From Pseudomonadales bacterium (GTDB lineage Bacteria > Pseudomonadota > Gammaproteobacteria > Pseudomonadales > Azotimanducaceae), in NCBI GenBank assembly GCA_012103505.1, contig WLWP01000001.1, positions 310,001 to 374,000 on the forward strand: 64,000 bases of DNA, in the 5' to 3' direction. The first letter of the stretch is position 1. Each line of letters begins with the position of its first letter. Shown piece after piece: positions 1 through 8,681 of the stretch. A model generated the notes under the pieces. The model did not search any database, had not been told where the DNA came from, and saw nothing but the letters and a program-made list of their open reading frames with translations. Both the position numbers and the translations under genes were made by a program.

Positions 1-1504
1 TTACCTTCCAATAACGAGATGACGCTGCATTGGTGTGTCGACGGGCTTGTTTTTCGCTTTCCAGTTGTGTGCTGATCGCATGAAAGTGAGTACCTTGAGG
101 GTTGTCTGGACCCATGGGCAGGGCTTGCGTCTCAACTTCGTAAAGATTGTTCTCTTGGCCATCTAGATTGAAGTCCAATCGAAAGCAGAAAAGGTGTTGA
201 TGGATCGGGCTTGTTAAGTTCGGTGCAATGAGCGGCGCGAACTCCGGCCTTTCTTCTCCATCATTGACCGCGCTCACACCGACTATGCCAGTGAGCTTAA
301 CTTCCATTTGGATTGTCCCATCCAGATAGAAGTACCAAAAGAAACCGTATTCGTAGTTGCCGACCGTGTGGATGGCGCTAACCACTAACCGTCGGCTGCG
401 CCTTACTTCAGTCGTCTGGGACTGAGCATCATGATGCTTCCATAGAATGCCGTAGTCCTCTTCGTGCATGCAGATGGCATTCTCAATGGTTCTCGCTTCA
501 CCCTTCCAATTCACCACTGGGCAATCGAAATAATAGATTTCACCTAGACAGTCGCAACCGAGGGTCAGTGAATTAGCGAGCGTACCGATGCTTGTTTCAC
601 CCGCATCAAACACGTGCTTCCAGTTATGCATGGGGTCGGGGTCGCCATAGGGCACGACCATGTCCGAAAGTGCCGCACGGTAAATAATAGGACGATTCTC
701 GCCAGCGTCGTCGTAGCACACTTGGTGTAACACCAAACCGTTGATGGGGTGCATAGACACACGAAAGTTGAAGCCCTCCCAGGACACGGCGTTGTCAGAT
801 ACCTGGAAAGAAGTGCCTTCAGGTTGGGTGATCTCGATGGGTTTGATGGTGTTGCGAAAATTTGCCTGATTAGCAGCGTCGTATCGTCCTGACTCTGGGG
901 GGACTGGCACTTCACCATGATCTTCGAGATAGGCGACCTTGCCTGCAGTGAGGTCCACATGAGCGATTAACCCTTGGATTGGGCGTGCGTAGCCGTTGTC
1001 GGTCTCATCTTCGCGAATGAACGCAATTGACCGATGCGCACGATGACCTGCCGGGATGCTGTCATGGACAAATCCGCCGGTGGGCCATGGATCGATCTGG
1101 ACGAGATCGAAATTTGTAAAACCCCGCGCTTTCATGGCTGCCTGCCAATCTGGATCGGCTTTGGTAATTTTGATCGCTTCGACAGCGTCAGCAAACCCAA
1201 TTGGTGCCTGCCCGGCAGCGATACGCGTGACAGAGACTTCCTTCGATGTTAGATCGACGATGGCGTCGAAACCGCCATCCTTTGACTCCGGGTAGTCATA
1301 CCCCATGAATCTCAATTTCCGAGAAAGCTGCACATGTCGTGTGGTATCCAACACATCATGTTTGTTGGGTTCTACTAGCCCTACGTTGGAAAACGTAGCT
1401 CGCTCTGACAGCTGTGCTTTGAGCAATGTTGCAGCGGCTTCGATTTCATCAGTGGTTAGCATTTTGAGCGGATGGTGGTCGTTCTTTGTACTCGGCATGT
1501 TCAT
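1..1504 (-). CDS. tynA: Copper amine oxidase (TPQ primary-amine oxidase), C-terminus cut by window edge
   Basis: Oxidatively deaminates primary amines to aldehyde, ammonia and H2O2 using copper and a self-made topaquinone. About 501 residues are visible; the family is usually near 640, so the C-terminus lies beyond base 1. The catalytic base is D300 in F-D-A-G-E, the topaquinone precursor is Y384 in T-x-x-N-Y-E, and two copper histidines form H435-Q-H437. The third copper His would be outside the window. These positions sit almost on the numbering I recall for Arthrobacter globiformis amine oxidase. The start is the ATG at 1504; a second ATG lies two codons in. No signal peptide is seen, so a cytoplasmic location is likely. 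It diverges from the hydrolase at 1602 across about 97 bases. Confidence 0.93.
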   Translation of the reverse strand, partial: MNMPSTKNDHHPLKMLTTDEIEAAATLLKAQLSERATFSNVGLVEPNKHDVLDTTRHVQLSRKLRFMGYDYPESKDGGFDAIVDLTSKEVSVTRIAAGQAPIGFADAVEAIKITKADPDWQAAMKARGFTNFDLVQIDPWPTGGFVHDSIPAGHRAHRSIAFIREDETDNGYARPIQGLIAHVDLTAGKVAYLEDHGEVPVPPESGRYDAANQANFRNTIKPIEITQPEGTSFQVSDNAVSWEGFNFRVSMHPINGLVLHQVCYDDAGENRPIIYRAALSDMVVPYGDPDPMHNWKHVFDAGETSIGTLANSLTLGCDCLGEIYYFDCPVVNWKGEARTIENAICMHEEDYGILWKHHDAQSQTTEVRRSRRLVVSAIHTVGNYEYGFFWYFYLDGTIQMEVKLTGIVGVSAVNDGEERPEFAPLIAPNLTSPIHQHLFCFRLDFNLDGQENNLYEVETQALPMGPDNPQGTHFHAISTQLESEKQARRHTNAASSRYWKV

Positions 1505-1601
1505 AGCGTGATCTCGTTGCACTTGTTTGCGTAGCCTATGTAGAGTTAGGTCGCGTGGCAATGGTAGAAAATGGCTAGGAGGATGAGCGATTAGGATATC
1601 A

Positions 1602-4010
1602 ATGAGACAAAGCACTGCCGAGAAGCGTAACTGCCTGGCAAGGGTGTGGCTGTTTGTGCTTGTACTTCCGATGACTCTCGTTGCGAATGAAGGTGTTTCT
1701 GTGCGGCAGTATGGGCTAACGGCAGTCGCCGCGTTCGCAAAGGAACAGCGCAGCAGCCATCTCATCATATCCTTTCGGGGCGAAACTATTCTGAACGAAC
1801 GCTGGAAGACAGATGAGCTACGAAACGGTTCCAGTCTTTATGCTCGTTTGCATAGAGGGGCGACGAGCCAAGGTGACCCCATCGAGGATGTTGCCTCTGT
1901 ACAAAAAAGCGTCGTCGTCATGTTGGTGCTAAGAGCTGTGAGGGATGGACTCCTGTCTGTTGATGAGCCGATAAGTGGGTATTTAGGCAGTAGCTGGAGC
2001 CAAGCTGCGGGCGAGGGCGACATCACGGTGCAACACTTGCTATCAATGACCAGCGGCTTGGGCCCTACACTTGAGTACCTTGCGGCACCTGGCACTAGCT
2101 GGGCATACAACACCGGAGCCTATGCCAAATTGATCGGTGTGCTAGAAGCGGTCTCAGAGCAAAGCATCCACGAGCTTACTGATGCGTGGCTCACTGGACC
2201 TTTGCAAATGAAAGACAGTCGTTGGGTCCAGCGTGGGGGCGAGGCGAGCGCCAGGAATAGCTTCGGTTTTGCCACGACCGCAGCAGACTTGGTCAAATTT
2301 GGTCAATTCGTATTGAGTCAGGTAGATGATCCACTAGTAGCTAAGAGTGTGGCTAGTTCGCAACCCTTCAATCCTTCTTATGGCTGGCTCTGGTGGCTGA
2401 ATGGTCGTGCGGCCATTCGACCCAACGGCGTTAGCCGTGCGCAATCGATAGTCCCCAACGCCCCGGCCGATCTCTTTGCTGCACAAGGCGCGCTCGGGCG
2501 AAAGGTGTACATCGTACCAAGCCTCGATCTCGTCGTAGCACGCCTGGGCGCGAACCCAGAGCCGGATTTTGATGTCAGGCTTTGGGATTTACTGATGCGA
2601 GCGTTATCTCTGGAACCCTTGTGCGACCCGTGCACAATGCCACTCAGTGCTAGGCAATCTCTTGCTCAGTCTGCAGATGGTCACTACATCAGCTGGCGTG
2701 AGCACGTCATTGATGATCCGAGCCTTGGCGTTACGGACCTATCCGGCAGCGATGGCTTAGTGTTGGCAGACCTCGATCGAGACGGCTATGACGATATCGT
2801 GAGTGTCCATGAGTCCGATACAGTGTATGACGGCAAACCGGTTGGCCATGTACGCATTGCTTGGGGTAGTGCTGATCCCCAGAAATGGCACTTATCGACG
2901 CTTGCGTCAGGGCATGAAGCCGCTGCGGCGGAAGACGTCACTGTAGCGGACTTTAACGGCGATGGTGCGCTTGACGTGGTGGTCGCCTGCGAACTTGCCC
3001 ACTTGATCTACTTCCAAAATCCAGGAGTTGAGGCGCGGATCCAGCCCTGGCAACGCACAATCCTGTCGAACACCCAAGACCGAGGCTCCTATATACGGGT
3101 GTTTGCCGCAGACTTTGATGGTGATGGACATCCAGAGGTTGTTGCTGCAAATAAGGGGGAGCAGAACCCCGATGTGCAAAAGCAGTCGGAGGATGCGATT
3201 TCAATCTATCAGCCGCCCCAGGATCTGTTGGCGAGCACTGTTTGGCCGGAACAGGTACTCGGTAGATTCCGCATTCCGATAAATTCAGAGCCTGCAGATC
3301 TGGATGGGGATGGAGATTTGGATATTGTTGCTGGTGCTCGGGGTGAGCAACGGATTTTCTGGTTTGAAAACTTTGGATCCCAACAATTCGCGTCACAACA
3401 ATTCGCATATAGACCTATAGATCTAGTGAACTTCCCTGCGGATTTGAGCCTGACTGGCTTCAACATGGACTATGCAGATCTTGATGGGGATGGCAGGACA
3501 GACATTGTCTCAACTGCGTGGCCGGGACGTCTCATCCTCCTCAGGCAACCGCAAAACCTGGACCAAAGCTGGGCGTGGAGTGTGTTAGGGAGCGCCCCAC
3601 CGGACCAATTGGTTTCAGTACGCCTCGCCGACATCGATGGCGATGGCGATCTCGACGCTTTTTCCGGTGCTTACAGCCGTGGACCACGCGACGATGATGA
3701 TCCGTTGGGTAGTGTCAAAAACCCGAGTGGCAGAATTGCTTGGTTCGAGAATCCTGGACCCGAGTTGGCTAGTCGCGAGTGGCAGCGCCACGACGTGTCG
3801 AGACGTAAGCGTGGGATGTACGATAAATGGATTGCCCGAGACCTAGACGGCGATGGAGATATAGATTTCGTCGGGACGCGGGGGAATAGTGAACCTTTTG
3901 ACGGCCTAATTTGGTTAGAACAAATTAGGTCGAAGGAACCCGCTCCGGCATTTGTCCAGGCGCGTGTTAGCGAGAGTGAACAACTTACTCTCGCGCCAGA
4001 GCACGAATAA
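1602..4010 (+). CDS. Secreted serine hydrolase (class C beta-lactamase fold) fused to VCBS/FG-GAP repeats
   Basis: An 802-residue protein with an N-terminal hydrophobic signal segment (about residues 13-28). Residues 35-340 form a beta-lactamase/esterase domain with S99-V-Q-K102 as the SxxK nucleophile motif and Y169-N-T in the place of the YxN motif; the third (KTG/HxG) motif reads A-Q-G and is degenerate. Residues 370-790 carry seven calcium-binding D-x-D/N-x-D-G-type loops typical of FG-GAP/VCBS beta-propellers. The role is probably extracellular or periplasmic hydrolysis of an ester, amide or peptide with propeller-mediated binding; the substrate is unknown. The start at 1602 has TAGGA five bases upstream. 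A stronger AGGAGG at 1577-1582 abuts a three-codon ATG..TAG, which is probably not used. Confidence 0.88.
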   Translation: MRQSTAEKRNCLARVWLFVLVLPMTLVANEGVSVRQYGLTAVAAFAKEQRSSHLIISFRGETILNERWKTDELRNGSSLYARLHRGATSQGDPIEDVASVQKSVVVMLVLRAVRDGLLSVDEPISGYLGSSWSQAAGEGDITVQHLLSMTSGLGPTLEYLAAPGTSWAYNTGAYAKLIGVLEAVSEQSIHELTDAWLTGPLQMKDSRWVQRGGEASARNSFGFATTAADLVKFGQFVLSQVDDPLVAKSVASSQPFNPSYGWLWWLNGRAAIRPNGVSRAQSIVPNAPADLFAAQGALGRKVYIVPSLDLVVARLGANPEPDFDVRLWDLLMRALSLEPLCDPCTMPLSARQSLAQSADGHYISWREHVIDDPSLGVTDLSGSDGLVLADLDRDGYDDIVSVHESDTVYDGKPVGHVRIAWGSADPQKWHLSTLASGHEAAAAEDVTVADFNGDGALDVVVACELAHLIYFQNPGVEARIQPWQRTILSNTQDRGSYIRVFAADFDGDGHPEVVAANKGEQNPDVQKQSEDAISIYQPPQDLLASTVWPEQVLGRFRIPINSEPADLDGDGDLDIVAGARGEQRIFWFENFGSQQFASQQFAYRPIDLVNFPADLSLTGFNMDYADLDGDGRTDIVSTAWPGRLILLRQPQNLDQSWAWSVLGSAPPDQLVSVRLADIDGDGDLDAFSGAYSRGPRDDDDPLGSVKNPSGRIAWFENPGPELASREWQRHDVSRRKRGMYDKWIARDLDGDGDIDFVGTRGNSEPFDGLIWLEQIRSKEPAPAFVQARVSESEQLTLAPEHE
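3905..3994 (+). other. Two hairpins inside the 3' end of the hydrolase-VCBS gene
   Basis: A 9-bp perfect stem (CCTAATTTG / CAAATTAGG, 3905-3913 and 3921-3929) is followed by an 8-bp perfect stem (GCGAGAGT / ACTCTCGC, 3970-3977 and 3987-3994). Both lie within the last 106 bases of the coding sequence. Neither has a T-run, so they may shape mRNA decay or Rho-dependent ending rather than act as intrinsic terminators. Function is inferred. Confidence 0.4.
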
Positions 4011-4044
4011 CGATCATTAGCTCATTCAGTAGATAGGAGAACAT

Positions 4045-4923
4045 ATGCCCCTTCGTTTTGAAGAAAAGGTCGTTTTAGTAACAGGCGGTAGCCGAGGACT
4101 TGGCCGGGCTTTTACCCAATGCTTGGCCGAGGCTGGAGCTAAGGTGGTCTTCTCCAGTACTGGTAAGTCGAATTCGGGTGCACAGGCGGAGGAGGAAATG
4201 CGAGGGTTGGGCGTCGATGTGACACACATGCCGATCGTTGCTGAGGAGGCGGATCTGCTGGTGGATAAGGTTGTCTCCGAGTGTGGTCGGATCGATGCGA
4301 TCGTACACAACGGCGGCTTTGTGCATGACAAAACGCTACGCAAAATGAGTGATGAGCAGTGGCAGGCAGTTGTTGGTGTCCATCTAGATGCAGCCTTCAA
4401 GCTATCCCGAGCCGCTTGGCCACATTTCGAGGCAGTGGGTGGTGGCCGGCTGGTCTTCATATCGTCGTCTGCTGGTCTATACGGCAACTTTGGACAAGCG
4501 AACTATGCTGCGGCGAAATTGGGGCTGTATGGGCTTGCGCAAACCATTGAGCTTGAGGGTGCGGCGCTAAACATTTGCGCCAATGTGGTCGCTCCCTTCG
4601 GTGCAACTGAGCTCAATAGCGCGAATATGGATGAGGCAAGAAAAGACGTGTTGAAGACAGAATACGTAGCGCCGATCGTCGCCTACCTTGCCCACCTAGA
4701 GTGTACTGAGTCGGGTGGGTTGTTCGAGGCGTCAGCTGGATCCTTTAAGAAGGTGCGATGGCAGCAGTCCTCAGGACTGGTGCTGGATACCAGTCAGCCT
4801 GTAGGTATAGACGATGTGGCTTCGGGTTGGGCGGCTGTTTGTGATTTCGCATCTCCGAGCTATCCCTCGGAGATGCGAGAGTCTTTGCGCGGGCTCTATG
4901 AGCCGCACATATTATCCAGCTGA
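4045..4923 (+). CDS. SDR dehydrogenase related to the 3-hydroxyacyl-CoA dehydrogenase domain of multifunctional enzyme 2
   Basis: A Rossmann-fold NAD(P)-dependent short-chain dehydrogenase of 292 residues. The nucleotide-binding T-G-G-S-R-G-L-G starts at T13, the N-A-G motif reads N-G-G (about 89-91), the catalytic serine is among S140-S142, and Y154-x3-K158 completes the active site. The extended C-terminus with an E-A-S-A-G-S segment followed by K-K-V-R resembles the dehydrogenase domain of peroxisomal HSD17B4 and Fox2, which oxidise (3R)-hydroxyacyl-CoAs. A role in beta-oxidation-like chemistry is therefore inferred. AGGAG lies upstream of the ATG. It converges on and overlaps the cupin gene by 12 bases. 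Confidence 0.87.
   Translation: MPLRFEEKVVLVTGGSRGLGRAFTQCLAEAGAKVVFSSTGKSNSGAQAEEEMRGLGVDVTHMPIVAEEADLLVDKVVSECGRIDAIVHNGGFVHDKTLRKMSDEQWQAVVGVHLDAAFKLSRAAWPHFEAVGGGRLVFISSSAGLYGNFGQANYAAAKLGLYGLAQTIELEGAALNICANVVAPFGATELNSANMDEARKDVLKTEYVAPIVAYLAHLECTESGGLFEASAGSFKKVRWQQSSGLVLDTSQPVGIDDVASGWAAVCDFASPSYPSEMRESLRGLYEPHILSS
4847..4878 (+). terminator. 13-bp perfect hairpin inside the SDR 3' end
   Basis: TCGCATCTCCGAG at 4847-4859 pairs perfectly with CTCGGAGATGCGA at 4866-4878 around a six-base loop. It sits 45 bases before the SDR stop codon and close to the end of the convergent cupin gene. No T-run follows on either strand, so a transcription-ending role for either gene is inference. Confidence 0.4.
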
Positions 4924-5358
4924 AACGTCAGCCTGCTGGGCAGCCTTCAATCGTTCCAATTCTTCCCAGCCAAGATAGTTGGTGAGGTTGTCCTCATTAA
5001 AGAAGATGACTGGACCGTTGCAGATGAAGAGGTACTCTGTGTCCTCTAATGCAGTGGTTGCGCCATGTAGCATACCGTTGGGCTCATAGACGTAGTCACC
5101 GGCATTCAACAGACCGTCTCGAACCTGCAGTTTGCCGCTTAAGATGAATGTGTGCGATCCGCTTAGATGTTTGTGTGGACCTGCTACGTAGCCCTTAAGC
5201 CACTTGAGCAAGACCGCCCAGCTACCGGATTCCGAACCTGTATATAGGATCTTCATAAACGCCTTTTCGTCCGTCTGGATCCAATCCATTTTCGAAGCCT
5301 CTACTAACGTATCCATCAACTCACTGTTCACTGGGTTGATATCTTGAGCTAGTGCCAT
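4912..5358 (-). CDS. Cupin-domain protein (ChrR-like / acetylacetone- or dihydroxyacetophenone-cleaving type)
   Basis: A single-domain cupin of 148 residues. The first cupin motif holds H-K-H around residues 63-65 followed by S-G-S-H-T-F and a conserved S-G-K-L; a later His in the M-L-H-G-A segment would complete a 3-His metal site. Relatives include ChrR-type anti-sigma cupins and 2,4'-dihydroxyacetophenone-type dioxygenases; no anti-sigma domain is present, so an enzyme is more likely. Substrate unknown. The start is firm: GGGAGGA precedes the ATG at 5358. It follows gloA on the same strand after 47 bases and is likely cotranscribed. Confidence 0.8.
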   Translation of the reverse strand: MALAQDINPVNSELMDTLVEASKMDWIQTDEKAFMKILYTGSESGSWAVLLKWLKGYVAGPHKHLSGSHTFILSGKLQVRDGLLNAGDYVYEPNGMLHGATTALEDTEYLFICNGPVIFFNEDNLTNYLGWEELERLKAAQQADVSAG

Positions 5359-5405
5359 GTCGTATTCCTCCCTTAGGAATTTTGAGTGTGTCGAATTGTT
5401 AGAAT

Positions 5406-5897
5406 CTAAGCGTTAAGGATGAGATCCGCCAAGCCGCGACTTGAAAGAATCTCTATCCAATAACCGTCCGGATCTTGAATGAATGCCAGGCCGCGCATGG
5501 CGCCATCATCTGGACGCTTCACGAAAGGTACACCGAGTGCCTCGAAACGCTCGCTCGCCGCATAGACGTCGGGTACCGAAATTCCGATGTGACCGAATCC
5601 ACGTGGCTCGGAGTTGCCGTTGTGATGTTCAAACTCCGAGTCGTTTTCAGTGCCGTAGTTGTGCGTGAGTTCTAAAAGTGCAGGTTGGTCAAATATCCAC
5701 CGTGTTCGCTCCGCCTGATCTTCTGGAACGTCACCACTCGGATAGCCCAAGAAAAAGAGCGAGAATTTCATGTCTGGAAAATCGAAAGTATCCAGCAACG
5801 TCATGCCGAGAACATCTTGATAGAAAGACAAAGAGAGCTTCGGATCTTTGATCCGCAGCATGGTTTGGTTCAATACGAAGTTGGCAGTTTCGGACAT
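5406..5897 (-). CDS. gloA: Lactoylglutathione lyase (glyoxalase I), long zinc-type
   Basis: Converts the hemithioacetal of methylglyoxal and glutathione to S-lactoylglutathione in the cytoplasm. At 163 residues with an insertion near 85-100 it matches the long eukaryote-like/Pseudomonas GloA3-like form rather than the short Ni-type E. coli enzyme. The predicted metal ligands are all present: Q11, E76, H103 and E149. An AGGAGGG Shine-Dalgarno lies before the ATG at 5897. It heads a two-gene unit with the cupin gene and diverges from the amidohydrolase at about 5992. Confidence 0.93.
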   Translation of the reverse strand: MSETANFVLNQTMLRIKDPKLSLSFYQDVLGMTLLDTFDFPDMKFSLFFLGYPSGDVPEDQAERTRWIFDQPALLELTHNYGTENDSEFEHHNGNSEPRGFGHIGISVPDVYAASERFEALGVPFVKRPDDGAMRGLAFIQDPDGYWIEILSSRGLADLILNA

Positions 5898-5991
5898 AAT
5901 TCCCTCCTAGCTCCGCAATACTACCCGATTCGGTCGTTTGCACCCGATCTTTTGAGCTGGGATTATGCGCGCTGACTATGGGAGATTGATA

Positions 5992-7164
5992 TTGGCTTAC
6001 GCACATCGGGATGACATTTATGATGCGGACACGCACATGATGGAGCGGCCGGATTGGATAGCGGAATTTGCCGATCCAAACATCCGCGGCGAGTTACCGC
6101 CATTTGTCAAAGATCGTGCCGAGGTGATGGAGCGGGTAGACGATGCGTTGGCTCGGTTTAATAAACGGACTTCGGACGCATCGATAGCCGCGGCTGCAGA
6201 CGATGACTTTATGTCTATGCAATTCAAAGGTTGGCATGGGCTAGGCGCTTTTGACGCAGCAGAGAGAAGTCGAGCAAATGATCTCTTAGGCTTTAAGCAG
6301 TACATTGTATTCCCAACCCCCGCCTTCGATCAGATAAACGATACGAACGATCAGCGGATCTGGTTAGGGGGCGTGACAGCCCTCAATCGAGGCCTGGCGA
6401 CTTTTTGTGCTGAAGACAAGCGCATGCTGGGGACAGCTTACATTCCGCTGGGTGCTGGTCCTGAAATCGCTGTTCGGTATGTGCATGAGGCTGTGCAACA
6501 GGGCTTTGCGGTAGTGCTGATCGACACCATACCGCCTGTGGGTGGGCAATCGTTCACGCATCCAGATTACGATCCAGTGTGGACAGCCATAACAGAGGCT
6601 GAACTTGCGGTTGTTCTCCACATTGGTGCAACTGGAGGTCCCTACCAGCCAGTGCCGGATGAGTTTTATAACAACGGCAAACCGGTGCCGCCACCCTCGG
6701 CGTCAGACGCGCCGCCCGATGCGTTGAAGTACATGGGTCTGCAATACAATGCGGAAATATTTCTTGCCGCAATGATCTTTGATGGCGTGCTTGAACGTTT
6801 TCCAACGCTGAAAATAGGCATCGTCGAGCTTGGCGCTTCTTGGATTATTTCCTGGATGAAGCACTTGGATCAGGCATTTCGCGCATTTCGACGGTTGCAA
6901 GATTTATCGCAAGTGAAGCTATTGCCATCTGAATATGTCCGTCGGCAAATGAAGATCACTCCGTTTGCTGGTGAAGACATCGGTTGGTTGCTCACCGCTG
7001 GTGCTGAGGATCTGCTGATGTTTGCCTCAGACTATCCGCACCACGAAGGCACTGACGATCCCATAGGTCGTTATGAGCGAACGATGCAAAATTTACCCGA
7101 TGCGGTCGCCGACAAGTTCTACAAAGAGAACTTTAAGGCACTGTTAGGCAAGCATGCCATTTAG
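5992..7164 (+). CDS. Amidohydrolase-2 family TIM-barrel metal hydrolase/decarboxylase
   Basis: A cytoplasmic protein of the amidohydrolase_2 family (gamma-resorcylate and ACMS decarboxylase relatives). The N-terminal metal motif is changed to D-A-D-T-H-M, and further landmarks are V-L-H-I-G-A on a mid barrel strand and a C-terminal F-A-S-D-Y-P-H-H-E, where S-D-Y-P-H-x-E is typical of this group. The reaction could be C-C or C-N cleavage; substrate unknown. I favour the TTG start at 5992, which has GGGAGA six bases upstream and gives an N-terminus beginning (M)AYAHRDD. An ATG at 5965 would add nine residues but has poorly spaced GGGA. Confidence 0.85.
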   Translation: MAYAHRDDIYDADTHMMERPDWIAEFADPNIRGELPPFVKDRAEVMERVDDALARFNKRTSDASIAAAADDDFMSMQFKGWHGLGAFDAAERSRANDLLGFKQYIVFPTPAFDQINDTNDQRIWLGGVTALNRGLATFCAEDKRMLGTAYIPLGAGPEIAVRYVHEAVQQGFAVVLIDTIPPVGGQSFTHPDYDPVWTAITEAELAVVLHIGATGGPYQPVPDEFYNNGKPVPPPSASDAPPDALKYMGLQYNAEIFLAAMIFDGVLERFPTLKIGIVELGASWIISWMKHLDQAFRAFRRLQDLSQVKLLPSEYVRRQMKITPFAGEDIGWLLTAGAEDLLMFASDYPHHEGTDDPIGRYERTMQNLPDAVADKFYKENFKALLGKHAI

Positions 7165-7225
7165 CTAGTTGCTGTCTTAACCGACTTACTGGAACCCGTG
7201 CATTTTGACAATAACCAACGAGTCT

Positions 7226-7357
7226 CTGTCCAGAATACGTAGTATCTGGGCGGACTCTTCGAGCGCACGAATGCGCGAGTCAAAATCCGTAGGATTTTGG
7301 GAGGATTCCGTAAGGAAACCGCTGGGAAGAAATGGCAGGGATGCTATTTCTGGACAG
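7226..7357. other. Structured intergenic element between convergent genes
   Basis: The 200 bases between the stops at 7164 and 7365 contain CTGTCCAGAA (7226-7235) and its exact reverse complement TTCTGGACAG (7348-7357), closing a 132-base unit. Inside it is a perfect 8-bp hairpin CAAAATCC-GTA-GGATTTTG (7281-7299), and a GACTC..GAGTC pair nearby. No open reading frame of note and no T-run terminator is seen. It could be a folded 3' UTR shared by both genes, a small RNA or a tiny mobile repeat. Confidence 0.45.
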
Positions 7358-7364
7358 GCACTAA

Positions 7365-8576
7365 CTAGTCTTCGATAGCACCGTAGATTATGTTTTTCAG
7401 CTGGCCCCGAAAATTGAAGGTTGCTGAGGGCATGAGTTGGGTCATAAATATAGCGACTAGATCTTCGACAGGGTCTATCCAGAAAATTGTCGATGCTGCG
7501 CCACCCCAGTAATAGTCGCCTGGTCCTAGTGCGCCTGTTTCAACTTCACCCATCGAGGTAGCAAAACCGAGTCCAAACCCAACGCCCTCGTAGGCAGTTT
7601 CTGAGAAAGCCCCAACAGCGAGATTAGCCAAATCAGTGTTATTCGGTAGATGATTGCGATGCATCATCCTAAGCGTGCGTGGGCCGATGATCCGTTCACC
7701 GTTGGCTTGGCCCTGACATCGAAGCATTTCGCAGAACTTCAAGTAGTCTGCTGTGGTCCCCGTTAAGCCGCCGCCGCCAGACAAGAAGCTAGGGTTCGAA
7801 GCGTAAGTTGAGTCTTGCGGGTCATCCAGGAGCTTTAGTTCTTTGTTGGGTCCACGTTCGTAGTTGGCAGTAAACCGGTCTAGCTTGTCAGCACTCACCC
7901 AAAAGGCGGTGTCAGTCATGCCTAACGGCTCAAATATGTGCTCTTGGAAGTATGCATCCAACGTTTGGCCCGAGAGAGCTTCAACCAAGTGACCACAGAC
8001 ATCCGTCGCGTAACTATAAAGCCACTTCGTACCTGGCTCGAAGTGGAGAGGTACTTGGGCGAGTTTGTTAACGAATGAATCTAGGTTTGCGCCGTCGCCA
8101 CGTACGACTTCTTTTTCCCGATAGAGCTTGTCGACCGGATGGTTTGTTGCACCATACGACAGTCCTGCCATGTGGCTTAGAATGTGGCGGAATGTGACTG
8201 GTTGTTCTGGTGCCTGTGTTTTCATGTCGGCAACACCGCCGTCAAGGTAGACCTGTTGATCTTTCCAGCTCGGGATCACGCGGTGAATTGGGTCGTTCAA
8301 TTGAAAGAGCCCTTGTTCGTAAAGTTGCATTAGGGCAATCGAGGTGATTGGTTTTGACATGGAATAGATGCGAAAAATCGCATCCTCACTCATTGCCTTG
8401 TTGCGTTCGATATCCATCAAGCCCAAGGTTTCGTGGTGCGCGACGTGGCCGTGGCGAGCGACCAAAACCTCACAACCGGCAATTTTTTGACCGTCAATGT
8501 AGTTTTTGCGTAGGTGCTCTGATATGCGGGTTAGTCTTTGTGCATTGAAACCGGCTGCTTTTGGATTTGTTTCCAT
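7365..8576 (-). CDS. Serine hydrolase / esterase of the beta-lactamase class C family (EstB-like)
   Basis: A 403-residue cytoplasmic protein without a signal peptide. It carries the SxxK nucleophile motif S72-M-S-K75, the tyrosine motif Y187-S-Y189 and a C-terminal W-G-G in place of K-T-G, the pattern of family VIII carboxylesterases and LovD-like transesterases rather than true beta-lactamases. Ester hydrolysis or acyl transfer on a small substrate is inferred. It is transcribed away from the SDR at 8682 with about 105 bases between them. Confidence 0.88.
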   Translation of the reverse strand: METNPKAAGFNAQRLTRISEHLRKNYIDGQKIAGCEVLVARHGHVAHHETLGLMDIERNKAMSEDAIFRIYSMSKPITSIALMQLYEQGLFQLNDPIHRVIPSWKDQQVYLDGGVADMKTQAPEQPVTFRHILSHMAGLSYGATNHPVDKLYREKEVVRGDGANLDSFVNKLAQVPLHFEPGTKWLYSYATDVCGHLVEALSGQTLDAYFQEHIFEPLGMTDTAFWVSADKLDRFTANYERGPNKELKLLDDPQDSTYASNPSFLSGGGGLTGTTADYLKFCEMLRCQGQANGERIIGPRTLRMMHRNHLPNNTDLANLAVGAFSETAYEGVGFGLGFATSMGEVETGALGPGDYYWGGAASTIFWIDPVEDLVAIFMTQLMPSATFNFRGQLKNIIYGAIED

Positions 8577-8681
8577 TTGTCTCCCCTTGTTCTTTCGCGC
8601 TGTCTGCCCTCGGCGCAGATGCTATCAGATATGAGACAATGCTGGTTTGGTTCACTGGTTTGCTTCAGTTAAGGGGGTGTT

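Noticed and set aside
1577..1594. AGGAGG with a three-codon ATG..TAG as a regulatory leader peptide
   Set aside because: There is no spacing between the AGGAGG and the ATG, so initiation there is unlikely; it may be chance.
2953..3408. 151-residue minus-strand frame inside the hydrolase-VCBS gene
   Set aside because: It mirrors the repeated calcium loops on the other strand, rich in Pro, Gln and His, with no family pattern.
4026..4487. 153-residue minus-strand frame opposite the SDR gene
   Set aside because: It is a shadow of the SDR, with low-complexity Ser/Thr-rich composition.
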